A stretch of DNA of 64,000 bases, taken from Clostridiales bacterium (lineage in GTDB: Bacteria > Bacillota > Clostridia > Christensenellales > CAG-138). Shown here piece by piece: positions 6,925 to 18,302 of this stretch. Numbering within the stretch: position 1 is the stretch's first letter; each line of letters starts with the position of its first letter. Location of the stretch: positions 1 to 64,000 of the forward strand of contig SFIR01000005.1 in assembly GCA_004556165.1 (NCBI GenBank), given 5' to 3'. A program made the position numbers and the translations under genes. The notes beneath the pieces are model-generated. The model was not told the DNA's origin and made no database searches. It saw only the letters and a list, made by a program, of their open reading frames with translations.

Positions 6925-7202
6925 GTTGAAATCTCCCTCTGCAAATTATAAGCTGTACGTCCGAATTATAGGCCGGATTTGTATTTCTGTCAACCGCTGC
7001 CGGGATGCAGAAGGAATAATTAAACCGCATAAGCTGAACTCATGCGGCCGGTATTCATACGACTGATAAACATTCGGTTATGCTTCCGATTTTTCGGGGA
7101 AGCAAACGGTAAAAAGGATGTAAAATCGCAGGCTGGACGGGATAGCAGCAGGGAAGCCCGGCTCCACCGCATCCGATGCATCCCCTCGGGGAAAGGAAAG
7201 GC

Positions 7203-7231
7203 TTGCGGTTGATTTCACGTTGCTTTATAAT
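7203..7231 (+). promoter_or_regulatory. Promoter for DUF5714 gene
   Basis: TTGCGG at 7203-7208, 17-bp spacer, TATAAT at 7226-7231, 39 bp before the ATG at 7270. The 6925-7200 stretch upstream holds no recognisable gene. Confidence 0.6.
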
Positions 7232-7269
7232 GAGCATATCGGATAGAAAACCATGAACGAGGTAATGCA

Positions 7270-7965
7270 ATGAAGGAAGAATGTATCATCTGTAAAGCGC
7301 CGCTCGAATACCTCATTGAGGATACTGAGATGGAATGCGCGATCTGCCATAAAAAGGAGCTCAGCAAGACAAGGTGCGTTAACGGTCATTATGTCTGCAA
7401 TACCTGCCATATGCAGGGCATGGATGCCATATTGGGGGTTTGCCTTGCAGGGACCTCAAAAAATCCTATTGAGATAATGAATAAGATGATGGAACTGCCG
7501 TTCTGCCATATGCATGGGCCTGAGCATCACATAATGGTCGGCTCGGCTCTGCTTACCGCATACAAAAACGCCGGCGGAGATATTTCATTAGACAAGGCAT
7601 TGACCGAAATGAGAAACAGGGGCAAGAGCGTTCCGGGCGGCGCCTGCGGATTCTGGGGAGCATGCGGAGCGGGTATCAGCTCCGGAATGTTTGTTTCCAT
7701 TATTTCCGGTTCAACTCCGCTCGCAAAGGATGAGTTCGGGCTTGCCCATCATATGACGGCAAGAGCGCTTGATGCTATCGGAAATATTGGCGGTCCGCGC
7801 TGCTGCAAAAGGGATTCTTATATATCCATATTGCAGGCGATAGACTTTGTTAAGGAACATTTCGGTATCGAAATGGAGAAGATCCAAGTCGTATGCGGCT
7901 ATTCATCAAAGAACAATCAGTGCATAGGGAATCGCTGCCCGTTTTCAAAGAGCCGCAGGGTTTAA
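7270..7965 (+). CDS. DUF5714 family Cys-rich protein
   Basis: A 231-residue protein with an N-terminal zinc-ribbon-like region (CIICKAPLEY, MECAICHKKE, RCVNGHYVCNTCHMQG, residues ~5-48). Then comes the conserved core typical of DUF5714: CHMHGPEHH, PGGACGFWGACGAGISSGMF and GGPRCCKRDSY, ending CIGNRCPFS. The many Cys and His residues suggest metal binding. In some bacteria this domain accompanies SAM-dependent methyltransferases, but none is adjacent here. It has its own promoter and is followed by a GNAT gene 114 bp on. Confidence 0.8.
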   Translation: MKEECIICKAPLEYLIEDTEMECAICHKKELSKTRCVNGHYVCNTCHMQGMDAILGVCLAGTSKNPIEIMNKMMELPFCHMHGPEHHIMVGSALLTAYKNAGGDISLDKALTEMRNRGKSVPGGACGFWGACGAGISSGMFVSIISGSTPLAKDEFGLAHHMTARALDAIGNIGGPRCCKRDSYISILQAIDFVKEHFGIEMEKIQVVCGYSSKNNQCIGNRCPFSKSRRV

Positions 7966-8079
7966 TTCATATGCGGACTGCCGGTGGGGGGATGTACCGC
8001 TGTAAAAATGCTGCGGACGAGAAGTCCGCAGATTCTGCAAAAACCACAAACCGATAGAGCGAGGCTTTCGGAGGAAAAT

Positions 8080-8631
8080 ATGATTATTCGGGAGTACCGA
8101 CCGGAGGATTGCAAAGAAATAGAGAAGCTGTTTTACGATACCGTTCACACGGTCAACGCAAGGGATTATACGGAAGCTCAATTAGCTGTTTGGGCAACGG
8201 GAACGGTTGATTCGGAAGTATGGGATAGGTCGTTTCGGGAGCACTATACTCTTGTTGCGCTGGATGATAAGCTCATCATCGGCTTTGGTGATATTGATAA
8301 ATCGGGCTATCTGGACAGATTGTATGTTCATAAGGACTATCAGAGAAAAGGGGTTGCCGCCGCTATCTGCGATAGATTGGAAGCGGTTGAAGCGGAGACG
8401 ATTATTACTCACGCTTCCATTACCGCAAGGCCATTCTTTGAAAAGAGGGGCTATACAGTCGTCAGGGAACAGCAGGTCGAGCGACAGGGGGTTATCCTTA
8501 AAAATTATGTTATGAAGAAAGAAAAAACCGCAGAGGCGGCAAATCGGATGAACACATGGGAACAAGCTCAATCGAGCGGTCCGAATGATGAAAATAACGC
8601 TCGGAAGATTACGAAAGAGCACGGAAAATGA
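8080..8631 (+). CDS. GNAT family N-acetyltransferase (YafP-like)
   Basis: Starts at the ATG at 8080, 5 bp after GGAGG. The first ~145 residues are a GNAT domain: REYRPEDCKEIEKLFYDTVH, GFGDIDKSGYLDRLYV, then the CoA loop KDYQRKGVAAAICDRLE and ARPFFEKRGY, closing VILKNYVMKKE. A ~30-residue hydrophilic tail follows. The pattern agrees with small acetyltransferases of the YafP/YiiD kind whose substrates are unknown. It probably belongs with the DUF5714 transcript. Confidence 0.8.
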   Translation: MIIREYRPEDCKEIEKLFYDTVHTVNARDYTEAQLAVWATGTVDSEVWDRSFREHYTLVALDDKLIIGFGDIDKSGYLDRLYVHKDYQRKGVAAAICDRLEAVEAETIITHASITARPFFEKRGYTVVREQQVERQGVILKNYVMKKEKTAEAANRMNTWEQAQSSGPNDENNARKITKEHGK

Positions 8632-8691
8632 ATAATTCGTGTTATGTGTTTATCGGACGCGGGCCGTCCGGCAGTTCTAAGAACGAAACGA

Positions 8692-8729
8692 AATAAAAAC
8701 GGTATCGCAAGGCTTTCCATGCGGTACCG
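8692..8729 (-). terminator. Terminator after hemZ
   Basis: CGGTATCGC (8700-8708) pairs with GCGGTACCG (8721-8729); read leftward it is followed by TTTTTATTT. It may also act on the rightward GNAT transcript. Confidence 0.7.
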
Positions 8730-8786
8730 ATTTCTATTCTGCAAAGAACGGAGCGCACTAAGCACTCCGAAAATGAATGAGTCGGT

Positions 8787-10259
8787 TTATTTTTCCATAA
8801 ACAGCCTGCGCCGTGCTTCATTCGTGGCGGCAAGCTTTGCAATATAGGTGTCTATATCCTTTGGATTGGGTACTCGCTCGATACGGCCGCCTTCGTTAAA
8901 GACGCGCTTTGTCATGGCGCCTGCGCCGTGGGCGATGATGGAAAGGGCGTCCTCCATCATATCAATATTGTAGATACAGACCTTGTCGGGCTTTGAGTAG
9001 CCGACATTCTCCATATTCCCTGCCATGTATTTCTGGCGGTACATATAGTAGGGGAGCATACCCAGCCTTTCGGCGCCTTCCGCACCGATTGCGGTCATGC
9101 GTTCTACGACATCGGCATCGGGAAGCACTATCTCGTTAAGATGCTCATGCAGCCTTGACGAGCGTTTGATTGCGAGGGTATGTACTGTCAGGCAGTCGGG
9201 GCCGAGCTTCAGTATCTCATCTATGGAATGACGCATGCTGCTTTCATCCTCGCCCGGAAGCCCTGCGATAAGATCCATGTTGACGGAATCAAAGCCCATC
9301 GCACGGGCAGTATTGAAGCAGTCAATGATATCCTCGGAGCTGTGGTCACGGCCGACCGCCCGAAGGGTGCTGTCGCACATGGTCTGGGGGTTGACGGATA
9401 TTCGAGTAACGCCGCAGGAGAGCAGCGCCTCGAGCTTCTCACGGGTGATAGTATCGGGTCTTCCTGCCTCAACGGTGAATTCTGTGCCGGGAGCGACCCT
9501 GTATGCGGAAAGCGTATGCTCTATGAGACTGCGGAGCTCATCGGCCGTAAGCACCGTCGGAGTGCCGCCGCCGAGGTAGAGCGAACGCACTCGAAGCCCC
9601 GCTTCCTCCGCCATGGCAGCACCGAGCGATATATCCTTTTCAAGCGCCGAAAGGTAAGGCGCCATATCGGTTTTCTTTGTGCGAAGCTGTGAGGCGAACG
9701 AGCAGTACAAACAGCGCGTGCGGCAGAAGGGGATTCCGATATAGACATCGACGTCATTGGGCTGGACGGATGAGAGAATGTCCTCCTGAACCGTCACTAT
9801 CCTCCTCGCAAGCCCGTATTTTTCCGTGGTAACATCGAATTCATCAAGCATGAGCCTGCGCGCTTCGGCTTCGCCCTCGGTAAGGATAAGCTCGCGCAGG
9901 AGCCTTGTGGGACGTATCCCGGTGAGCGAGCCCCAGGGAAGTGGGGCTGAGGGGAATGCCTTCCTCAAACAGCGGAAGACCGAAATTTTGATGCAGCGCT
10001 TTGCGTACCTTTTTTCGATAAGGGGCGTTTCATTGCGGTACGGCGAGATATGGGTGTATGAAAAATGCTCGCCGTTGCGGACAAATTCCGCTTCGGCGGC
10101 AAATGAAATGCCGTCATTGCCGAGCACGGCGAGAACATAATCGCCATTATCAGGTACGGGAATATCGGTCGATAATTCAAGCTCCGCCGCAGGGAGAAAC
10201 AACCTGATTTCCTCGGAAATATCATTGAAAAAATCCGGTCTGTCAGTATAAAGCCGCAT
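8787..10259 (-). CDS. hemZ: HemZ-type radical SAM coproporphyrinogen III oxidase/dehydrogenase
   Basis: 490 residues from the ATG at 10259, which overlaps the upstream stop by one base (TAATG); a TTG two codons earlier is possible. The N-terminal ~165 residues are the extension specific to HemZ. The radical SAM core follows with CFCRTRCLYC-type spacing (Cys179, Cys183, Cys186), then LYLGGGTPTVL, and the HemN-like C-terminal region (HTLAIKRSSRL, YYMYRQKYMAGN, ENVGYSKP). The family acts in oxygen-independent haem biosynthesis, though HemZ members may have other roles. It is last in the minus-strand run starting at scfA and ends in a terminator. Confidence 0.92.
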   Translation of the reverse strand: MRLYTDRPDFFNDISEEIRLFLPAAELELSTDIPVPDNGDYVLAVLGNDGISFAAEAEFVRNGEHFSYTHISPYRNETPLIEKRYAKRCIKISVFRCLRKAFPSAPLPWGSLTGIRPTRLLRELILTEGEAEARRLMLDEFDVTTEKYGLARRIVTVQEDILSSVQPNDVDVYIGIPFCRTRCLYCSFASQLRTKKTDMAPYLSALEKDISLGAAMAEEAGLRVRSLYLGGGTPTVLTADELRSLIEHTLSAYRVAPGTEFTVEAGRPDTITREKLEALLSCGVTRISVNPQTMCDSTLRAVGRDHSSEDIIDCFNTARAMGFDSVNMDLIAGLPGEDESSMRHSIDEILKLGPDCLTVHTLAIKRSSRLHEHLNEIVLPDADVVERMTAIGAEGAERLGMLPYYMYRQKYMAGNMENVGYSKPDKVCIYNIDMMEDALSIIAHGAGAMTKRVFNEGGRIERVPNPKDIDTYIAKLAATNEARRRLFMEK

Positions 10260-10909
10260 TACCAATCCCTGCCTCCGTTGCGCATGAACGGGTTATGCTG
10301 CCGTTCGAATTCGAGCGTGGTCTCGCGTTCATGCCCGGGCAGTACACGGTAATCCCCGGGAAGAGGAAAGAGCTTTTTGAGTATTGAATCATAAAGAGCC
10401 TCGGCGTCACCGCCGGATAGGTCGGTCCTTCCGACGCTGAGACGGAAAAGCGTATCGCCGGAGAAGATGACATGCTCGCTTTCCATCACATAGCAGCAGC
10501 TCCCGACGGAATGCCCGGGGGTATGAATACAAAGAAAATCAAAGCCTGCCGCGGTGAAATGCGCCCCGTCCTCTAAAAGATCGTCAGCTTCACAGCGTTT
10601 TACCATGATGCCCATCATTGATGAAAGGCTGCCGCTTCCGCCCTGAAGCGAGGGCGCATCAAGGGCGTGGATATGCACCCTTGCGTTCTCCTGCGCTTTC
10701 AGCTCGGCAACGCCCATTATATGGTCGAAATGCCCGTGCGTGAGCAGAATGTCGGTGCAGTGAAGCCCGTTTTCGCCGAGCTTTTTGAGTACCTTTGAGG
10801 AGTTCGCAGGATCAACGACAACGGCGTCGCTGCTGCCTTCATGGAATACGATATAGGTATTGGTACCGAGCGGACCTGTGGGCATTGAAATGATGTTAAC
10901 GGAACTCAT
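10259..10909 (-). CDS. MBL-fold metallohydrolase (glyoxalase II-like)
   Basis: A 216-residue metallo-beta-lactamase-fold hydrolase. The metal-binding motif THGHFDH lies near residue 58, a second ligand His in IHTPGHSVGSCC, Asp in FSGDTLF and a final His in VLPGHERETT. This pattern is that of the YcbL/glyoxalase II-like group that cleaves thioesters. In Clostridia it commonly sits between dtd and hemZ, as here. The substrate is not determined. Confidence 0.88.
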   Translation of the reverse strand: MSSVNIISMPTGPLGTNTYIVFHEGSSDAVVVDPANSSKVLKKLGENGLHCTDILLTHGHFDHIMGVAELKAQENARVHIHALDAPSLQGGSGSLSSMMGIMVKRCEADDLLEDGAHFTAAGFDFLCIHTPGHSVGSCCYVMESEHVIFSGDTLFRLSVGRTDLSGGDAEALYDSILKKLFPLPGDYRVLPGHERETTLEFERQHNPFMRNGGRDW

Positions 10910-10931
10910 ATTGCTAACCTCTTATGTGAAG

Positions 10932-11378
10932 CTAATAGCTCTTTTTGCTGTCGAGTAAAATCGTGACGGGGCCGTCATTGACGAGCGATACCTGCATATC
11001 GGCGCCGAAAATACCCGTCTCCGTGGGGAGAATACGGCGCATGTCGGCTATGACCCTTTCATACAGTGGAACAGCGATCTCGGGAACGGCTGCACCTGTG
11101 AAGCTCGGGCGGTTGCCGTGGCGGGCATCACCCAAAAGCGTGAACTGCGAAACGAGCAGGATGCTTCCGCCTTTATCCAGCACGGATAGATTCATCTTGC
11201 CGTTACCGTCTTCAAATATGCGCAGATTCGTGCATTTTTTGACGATATAGCCGCAGTCGTCACAGGTATCATCGGGCTCGATGCCCAAAAGCACCAAAAG
11301 CCCCGTGCCTATCGCACCGGAAACCTTGCCTTCCGTTTCGACCTTTGCGCTTGTAACTCGCTGTACGACCGCTTTCAT
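10932..11378 (-). CDS. dtd: D-aminoacyl-tRNA deacylase
   Basis: A 148-residue protein matching DTD along its length: MKAVVQRVTSAKVE start, the active-site motif SQFTLLGDARHGNRPSF (Ser-Gln-Thr and the region binding the tRNA 3' end), and the closing VSLVNDGPVTILLDS with the conserved Asn-Gly-Pro-Val-Thr that enforces D-chirality. It removes D-amino acids from mischarged tRNAs. It follows rsh by 7 bp in an order conserved in many Firmicutes (recJ-apt-relA-dtd). Confidence 0.95.
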   Translation of the reverse strand: MKAVVQRVTSAKVETEGKVSGAIGTGLLVLLGIEPDDTCDDCGYIVKKCTNLRIFEDGNGKMNLSVLDKGGSILLVSQFTLLGDARHGNRPSFTGAAVPEIAVPLYERVIADMRRILPTETGIFGADMQVSLVNDGPVTILLDSKKSY

Positions 11379-11385
11379 GTGAAAA

Positions 11386-13566
<2,181 letters not shown>

Positions 13567-13624
13567 GATTTTTCCTTTCTCAGAATGATTTTTATTATAT
13601 TTTATGTGCGCTTTGGGATAGGCG

Positions 13625-14158
13625 TCAATACTTCATTGCGGCATAGACATCGGTCCCTGCGAGCTTCTCGCGGCCGCCGAGATCGCAAAGCTCGATAGCG
13701 AAGCATGCGGAAACAACCTCAGCACCCATATCACGGGCAAGAGCCGCAACCGCTGCCGCAGTGCCGCCGGTGGCAAGCAGGTCATCGACGATGGCAATGC
13801 GCATGCCGGGCTTGATGGCGTCCTTGTGAATCTCAAGGCAGTCGGAACCGTATTCGAGGCCGTAGGTTATCTTTACGGTCTCACAGGGGAGCTTGCCGGG
13901 TTTCCTTGCGAGAACGAAGCCTGCGCCGACGGCATAGGCAACGGCAGAACCGATGACGAAGCCCCTTGCCTCAGGCCCGATAACTATATCGACATTAAGA
14001 GGACGAAGCACATCCGCTATATCATCAACGAGCGCGCAATATGCATCTTTATCCTTGATAAGGGTGGTTATATCACGGAAAAGGATGCCCTCCTTGGGGA
14101 AATCGGGGATACTGCGGATGGTGGCCTTGAGTTCATCCTCGTTCATACGTCTGTTCAT
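13625..14158 (-). CDS. apt: Adenine phosphoribosyltransferase
   Basis: 177 residues starting at ATG 14158 behind AGAAAGGAAG. It shows the APT signature: IRSIPDFPKEGILFRDITTL at the N-terminus, ARGFVIGSAVA, the hood region ARKPGKLPCETVK, and the PRPP loop IAIVDDLLATGGTAAA. It salvages adenine to AMP. Its place between recJ and rsh is a conserved Firmicute arrangement. Confidence 0.96.
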   Translation of the reverse strand: MNRRMNEDELKATIRSIPDFPKEGILFRDITTLIKDKDAYCALVDDIADVLRPLNVDIVIGPEARGFVIGSAVAYAVGAGFVLARKPGKLPCETVKITYGLEYGSDCLEIHKDAIKPGMRIAIVDDLLATGGTAAAVAALARDMGAEVVSACFAIELCDLGGREKLAGTDVYAAMKY

Positions 14159-14213
14159 AATGGTACTTCCTTTCTGAAACGGTTTCGGAATTGGTTAATA
14201 TTTAAGGAGAAAG

Positions 14214-16625
14214 CTATTTCTCCCGTAAATTCAGTATTTCGGAGTACAGAGCGCTGTCGGTGAGCCGCCTGCATCTGTAATCGGGATTCATGGTTATGGC
14301 ACAGTTCTCATTCATGCGGAGAAAGTCGAGATCAAAGAAGATGCTGACCGCAAACTCCGCGAAATACGGCGGCACTCGCATCTCCTGCGCCGTTCTTGTG
14401 ACGAGCTCTCCGAAGGAATAAGGACGGATGTCCAATTTCGAGCGAACGAGCTTGAATGCGCTGCCGAGTGTGTCACGGCTGCAGTCGAATTCGCAGGCAA
14501 CGGAGGAATAATCGGCGGATGCTGCGCTGCTGAGGAATAATTCCGCATTCGGCATCATCTTTCCGACGGCGTGATAGACGCCCGGGGTGGGCGCGGCGTC
14601 ATAAAATACGACCTTTGAATAGCCGCTGCGGGGTAGGGTGTGCAGCATGGGAGCTATCAGCACGCTCGAAGAACAGGCGGGCGAAGAGGAAAGCTTGGAA
14701 TAGCAGACCGAAAGGTTGCCGATTTTGCCGTCCTCGATTTCGTGAAGTATTCTTTCCGCCCCGTCCGGGGAAAAAACGAGAATGAGCAGTCCGCTGAGGT
14801 TCTTTTCGCAGAATGCAGCGAGATCGAAATCGCTTCGGATCTCTTCGGAGATGTCCTCATGGCAGCGATAGCAGTGGTTCTCAACAAAGCTCGAACAGAA
14901 CCTCGGAAGATTGTCGATAACATATGCGTGCTTATCCTCGGGCAGCTCGGAATTGACGGCGATAAGCTTCAGCTGAATCCCGGAAAACGGAAGCCTGCGG
15001 TTGATATCGACGGTGAAAAGAACGTCAACGCTTGCGGCACTGACGAGCTTGTCAAATTCGGTGCCGCCTCCGAACCATACCGCCTCAAGAGGGGAGGATG
15101 AGCCGGAGCGCATATTCATCCTGACATGCTGACCGGAGCTGCCGAAACACTTAATATTCGAGATGAGCACATGCCTTGCTCTGAACACGAGCGAAGGGTT
15201 GCTGTCGCCGAACGGCGCAAGCATGCGGATATCCTCAACAAGCGAATAGTCGATATCCTCAAGACCAATCTCAAATTCGTATTTTTTACGGGGAATAAAG
15301 ACGGAATTCGGATATTCGCGCGCGAGGCAGCTCTCAAGGTCACGGGCAAAATCATCGAAATGCTCCGCCTTCATCGTGACGCCTGCGGCTTTGGCATGGC
15401 CGCCGAAGCGCTCAAAATACTGCGATACTTCGGTTAGAGCAGAGTGGATATTGACCCCGTCAATGGAACGGGCGGAACCCTTGAGTACGCCCTCATTTTC
15501 GGAGAACAGTATCGTCGGGCGATTGAACATTTCGGAAAGGCGCGATGCGGCAATGCCTATGACGCCGGGATTCCACGAATCGTCCCGAAGAACGATTGCG
15601 CGCGTTTCGGAAAGGTTCCTGCCCGAGAGCTTCATAACGGCGGAATCGAGTATGCCCGCTTCCTCCTGCTGGCGCATCTCATTGAGCCTGTTGAGCTCGC
15701 AGATTATAGCGTCCATCTTGTCGGTATCGCTTTCAAGGAACAGTTCCACGGCGAGCGAAGCATCGCTCATCCGCCCGGAGGCATTGAGCCTCGGCGCAAC
15801 GGCGAAACCGAGATTGAAGGAATCATAGGGCTTTTTGATATTGGGAATGCTGTCCGTGAGCCGGGACAGCCCCGGGGGACAGCGCCCTGCACTCAGCGCA
15901 TCAAGCCCGAGCTTGACGAGCGCACGGTTTTCCCCGGTCAGAGGAACGACATCGGCAACGGTCGCAAGCCCTGCAAGCGCGACCTCCTCCATTGCCGCAT
16001 CAAGCCCTGCGAGGGCATGAAGAAGCTTAAACGCAATACCCGTGCCGCAGAGGGTTGCGGAGGGGTATGGACTGTTCGGTACGGTGTGGCATACTACTGC
16101 GGTGCATTCGGGCAGCTCGCCACCGGGAATATGGTGATCGGTCACGATGACATCCATGCCCAGCTCGCGGCAGTATGCAATCTCGCCCGTAGCCGAAATG
16201 CCGTTGTCAACGGTGATTATTAGGTCCACCCCATCCTGCCTGAGCTTCGTGATTGCGAGCGGATTCATGCCGTAGCCTTCTTCACGGCGCGAGGGGATGT
16301 GGTAGCTTATCCTTGCTCCGAGGGAACGAAAATAGCGGACGAGCATGGATGTGGCGCAGATGCCGTCAACATCGTAATCGCCGAAAATGCATATGCTTTC
16401 ATTCTTATCGAGAGCAAGGCGTATCCTCTCAACCGCTTTATCCATATCGGGCAGCAGATAAGGGTCGAGAAAGTCTGCTTCGGAGGGGTGGAGAAAACGC
16501 GAAGCCTCTTCGGCTGAGGTAATTCCTCGCGCGCGAAGGGCACGCGCAATGATAACGGGCAGGCCGTATGTTTCGCCCGTTAAAATCTCATCCGAATAAT
16601 ATCTGCTCTTCTCAAAAACAGTCAA
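14214..16625 (-). CDS. recJ: Single-stranded-DNA-specific exonuclease RecJ
   Basis: About 803 residues from a TTG at 16625, preceded by GGAGG at a 7-bp distance; an ATG at 16670 in frame would add 15 residues without a ribosome site. The DHH core shows IFGDYDVDGICAT and VTDHHIPGG; the DHHA1 part has FGGHAKAAGV; an OB-fold follows. The C-terminal ~230 residues are the less conserved RecJ_C region of Firmicute proteins. The enzyme degrades 5' single strands in recombination and repair. It is third after scfA-scfB. Confidence 0.93.
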   Translation of the reverse strand: MTVFEKSRYYSDEILTGETYGLPVIIARALRARGITSAEEASRFLHPSEADFLDPYLLPDMDKAVERIRLALDKNESICIFGDYDVDGICATSMLVRYFRSLGARISYHIPSRREEGYGMNPLAITKLRQDGVDLIITVDNGISATGEIAYCRELGMDVIVTDHHIPGGELPECTAVVCHTVPNSPYPSATLCGTGIAFKLLHALAGLDAAMEEVALAGLATVADVVPLTGENRALVKLGLDALSAGRCPPGLSRLTDSIPNIKKPYDSFNLGFAVAPRLNASGRMSDASLAVELFLESDTDKMDAIICELNRLNEMRQQEEAGILDSAVMKLSGRNLSETRAIVLRDDSWNPGVIGIAASRLSEMFNRPTILFSENEGVLKGSARSIDGVNIHSALTEVSQYFERFGGHAKAAGVTMKAEHFDDFARDLESCLAREYPNSVFIPRKKYEFEIGLEDIDYSLVEDIRMLAPFGDSNPSLVFRARHVLISNIKCFGSSGQHVRMNMRSGSSSPLEAVWFGGGTEFDKLVSAASVDVLFTVDINRRLPFSGIQLKLIAVNSELPEDKHAYVIDNLPRFCSSFVENHCYRCHEDISEEIRSDFDLAAFCEKNLSGLLILVFSPDGAERILHEIEDGKIGNLSVCYSKLSSSPACSSSVLIAPMLHTLPRSGYSKVVFYDAAPTPGVYHAVGKMMPNAELFLSSAASADYSSVACEFDCSRDTLGSAFKLVRSKLDIRPYSFGELVTRTAQEMRVPPYFAEFAVSIFFDLDFLRMNENCAITMNPDYRCRRLTDSALYSEILNLREK

Positions 16626-16710
16626 CAGGATTCCTCCGCTGTCCCACCGAGAATGAAGCGGCGGAATCAAGACAGTATTCCTGAATTCCGCTCACTCTTA
16701 CTCAAATAAA

Positions 16711-18042
16711 TCAGTTTTCTTTGCGCTCAACCGCCATACCGATGGCGATTTCCGTGCGCTTTTTCAGCAGCTTGCAGCTTATATCCGGGGGTTCCGAAAT
16801 GCTGCCGTTCAGATTGAAGCTGTTGGCGGCGCAGCCGCCGCTGCAATAGTATTTTGCCCAGCAGGCACTGCATTTAGGCTTGGTAAAGACATTGCTGTGT
16901 GCGAATTCATTTCTGACGCCGTTGTTAAGGCCTTCGGAAAAGACGGTGCCGAGCAGGAATTTTTCATTGCCCACGAACTGGTGGCAGGGATAGATATTGC
17001 CGTTCGGCGCAACCGCAACGTATTCAACGCCTGCGCCGCAGCCGAGGCTGCGCTTGGCTAAGCACGGCGCAGCATCAAGATCCACCATGAAGTGGAAGAA
17101 ATTGAAGGGCTTGCCGTTCGCACGGCATTCTTCAACGTATTCGGCGAGCTTATCGTATTCCTCCAAAGCTCTGCTGACATTCTCTTCGGTAATGGCCATC
17201 GGGTCGCTTTCCGGAAGCACTACGGGCTCAACGGAAATTTGCTCGAAGCCGAGATTGACGAGAGCTTTGACATCCTCGGTAAAGTCGAGATTATTCGCCG
17301 TAAAGGTGCCGCGTATGTAGTGCTCGCCGTCGCCGCGCTCGGAGATGAGCTTCTGTGCCTTGGGAACGATGATATCATACGAGCCCATGCCGTTCGGAGT
17401 CACGCGCTGCGAGTCATGCACCTCGCGCCTTCCGTCAAGGCTCAGGACGAGATTGAACATCTCTTTATTGATAAAATCGTCTGTCTCGTCATTGAGAGCA
17501 ACGCCGTTGGTGGTGATGGTGAAATGAATCTCCTTATCATGCAGCTTTTCAAGCTCACGCCCGTAGCTGACGATACCCTTGACGACATCGAAATTCATCA
17601 GCGGTTCACCGCCGAAAAGGTCCACCTCCAGGTGATGCCGTCCGCCGCAGTGCTCAATAAGAAAATCGAGCGCGGCCTTACCCGTTTCAAGGCTCATAAG
17701 CATCCTGCCGCCGCGGTATTCGCCGGTCTCGGCAAAGCAGTATTTACATCTCAGGTTGCAGTCGTGAGCAACGTTGAGGCACATGCTCTTGATGGGGGAA
17801 AGCTCGGCCTCGCGTATGATGGGCTTCGGGGCGGGGGAATCGAACTGACCGAGCGAGCGAAGCTCGTCCGCCTCGGAAAGAACCTCATCTATTTCATTAC
17901 GAGAATAGGGCAACGCATAGACGTCGTTGCCCAGTTCAATTGCTTTGATTATATCAAAGGATAGCTTGTCCGTTTGGTGAATGGCGCCGCTTTCAACATC
18001 CAATACGAGATATTTATCCCGATATGTGAATGCGTGTACCAT
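16711..18042 (-). CDS. scfB: SCIFF peptide maturase, radical SAM/SPASM
   Basis: 443 residues. An N-terminal recognition-type region (~1-80) is followed by a radical SAM core with Cys95, Cys99 and Cys102 (HDCNLRCKYCF), LFGGEPLMNF and TTNGVALN. The SPASM C-terminal region contains LGCGAGVEYVAVAPNGNIYP, CHQF, and CSACWAKYYCSGGCAA for auxiliary Fe-S clusters. These enzymes form thioether links between cysteines and alpha/gamma carbons of the SCIFF precursor (a ranthipeptide). The start codon overlaps the stop of scfA by one base, so translation is coupled to its own substrate. Confidence 0.95.
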   Translation of the reverse strand: MVHAFTYRDKYLVLDVESGAIHQTDKLSFDIIKAIELGNDVYALPYSRNEIDEVLSEADELRSLGQFDSPAPKPIIREAELSPIKSMCLNVAHDCNLRCKYCFAETGEYRGGRMLMSLETGKAALDFLIEHCGGRHHLEVDLFGGEPLMNFDVVKGIVSYGRELEKLHDKEIHFTITTNGVALNDETDDFINKEMFNLVLSLDGRREVHDSQRVTPNGMGSYDIIVPKAQKLISERGDGEHYIRGTFTANNLDFTEDVKALVNLGFEQISVEPVVLPESDPMAITEENVSRALEEYDKLAEYVEECRANGKPFNFFHFMVDLDAAPCLAKRSLGCGAGVEYVAVAPNGNIYPCHQFVGNEKFLLGTVFSEGLNNGVRNEFAHSNVFTKPKCSACWAKYYCSGGCAANSFNLNGSISEPPDISCKLLKKRTEIAIGMAVERKEN

Positions 18043-18185
18043 TACTTTGCAGACTTAACGCACTTCTGGTTTGCGACAGTGCAGGAAGTCTTGCATGCGG
18101 ACTGGCAGCTTGCCTGGCATTCGCCGCAGCCGGTATTTGCACCGTTCTTGATGCAGGGAGACTGAATATTAGTGATATGCTTCAT
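18042..18185 (-). CDS. scfA: SCIFF precursor peptide (six cysteines in forty-five)
   Basis: A 47-residue peptide beginning MKHITNIQSPCIKNG, with the Cys-rich core CGECQASCQSACKTSC and tail ANQKCVKSAK. It starts at ATG 18185 behind GGAGGTAATAACATC. Cysteines are at 11, 20, 23, 27, 31, 35 and 42, one more than the canonical six; the extra Cys11 is outside the conserved core. It is the substrate of ScfB directly downstream (TAATG overlap). SCIFF is near-universal in Clostridia but its function is not established. Confidence 0.95.
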   Translation of the reverse strand: MKHITNIQSPCIKNGANTGCGECQASCQSACKTSCTVANQKCVKSAK

Positions 18186-18220
18186 GATGTTATTACCTCC
18201 ATAGGCCAATAATTAAAACC

Positions 18221-18249
18221 ATTATACAACACGTGAAGTCCGAATTCAA
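18221..18249 (-). promoter_or_regulatory. Promoter for scfA operon
   Basis: Read leftward: TTGAAT (18244-18249), 17-bp spacer, TATAAT (18221-18226), ~36 bp before the scfA start. It could drive the whole run to hemZ. Confidence 0.75.
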
Positions 18250-18302
18250 TACCTAATCATACGAAATTCGACTCAACCCTAAAATATAACGCTTTCTTCC
18301 TG

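Noticed and set aside
7031..7200. Structured RNA or riboswitch upstream of the DUF5714 gene
   Set aside because: It lies upstream of the promoter at 7203-7231, so it is not in that transcript, and no RNA family was recognised.
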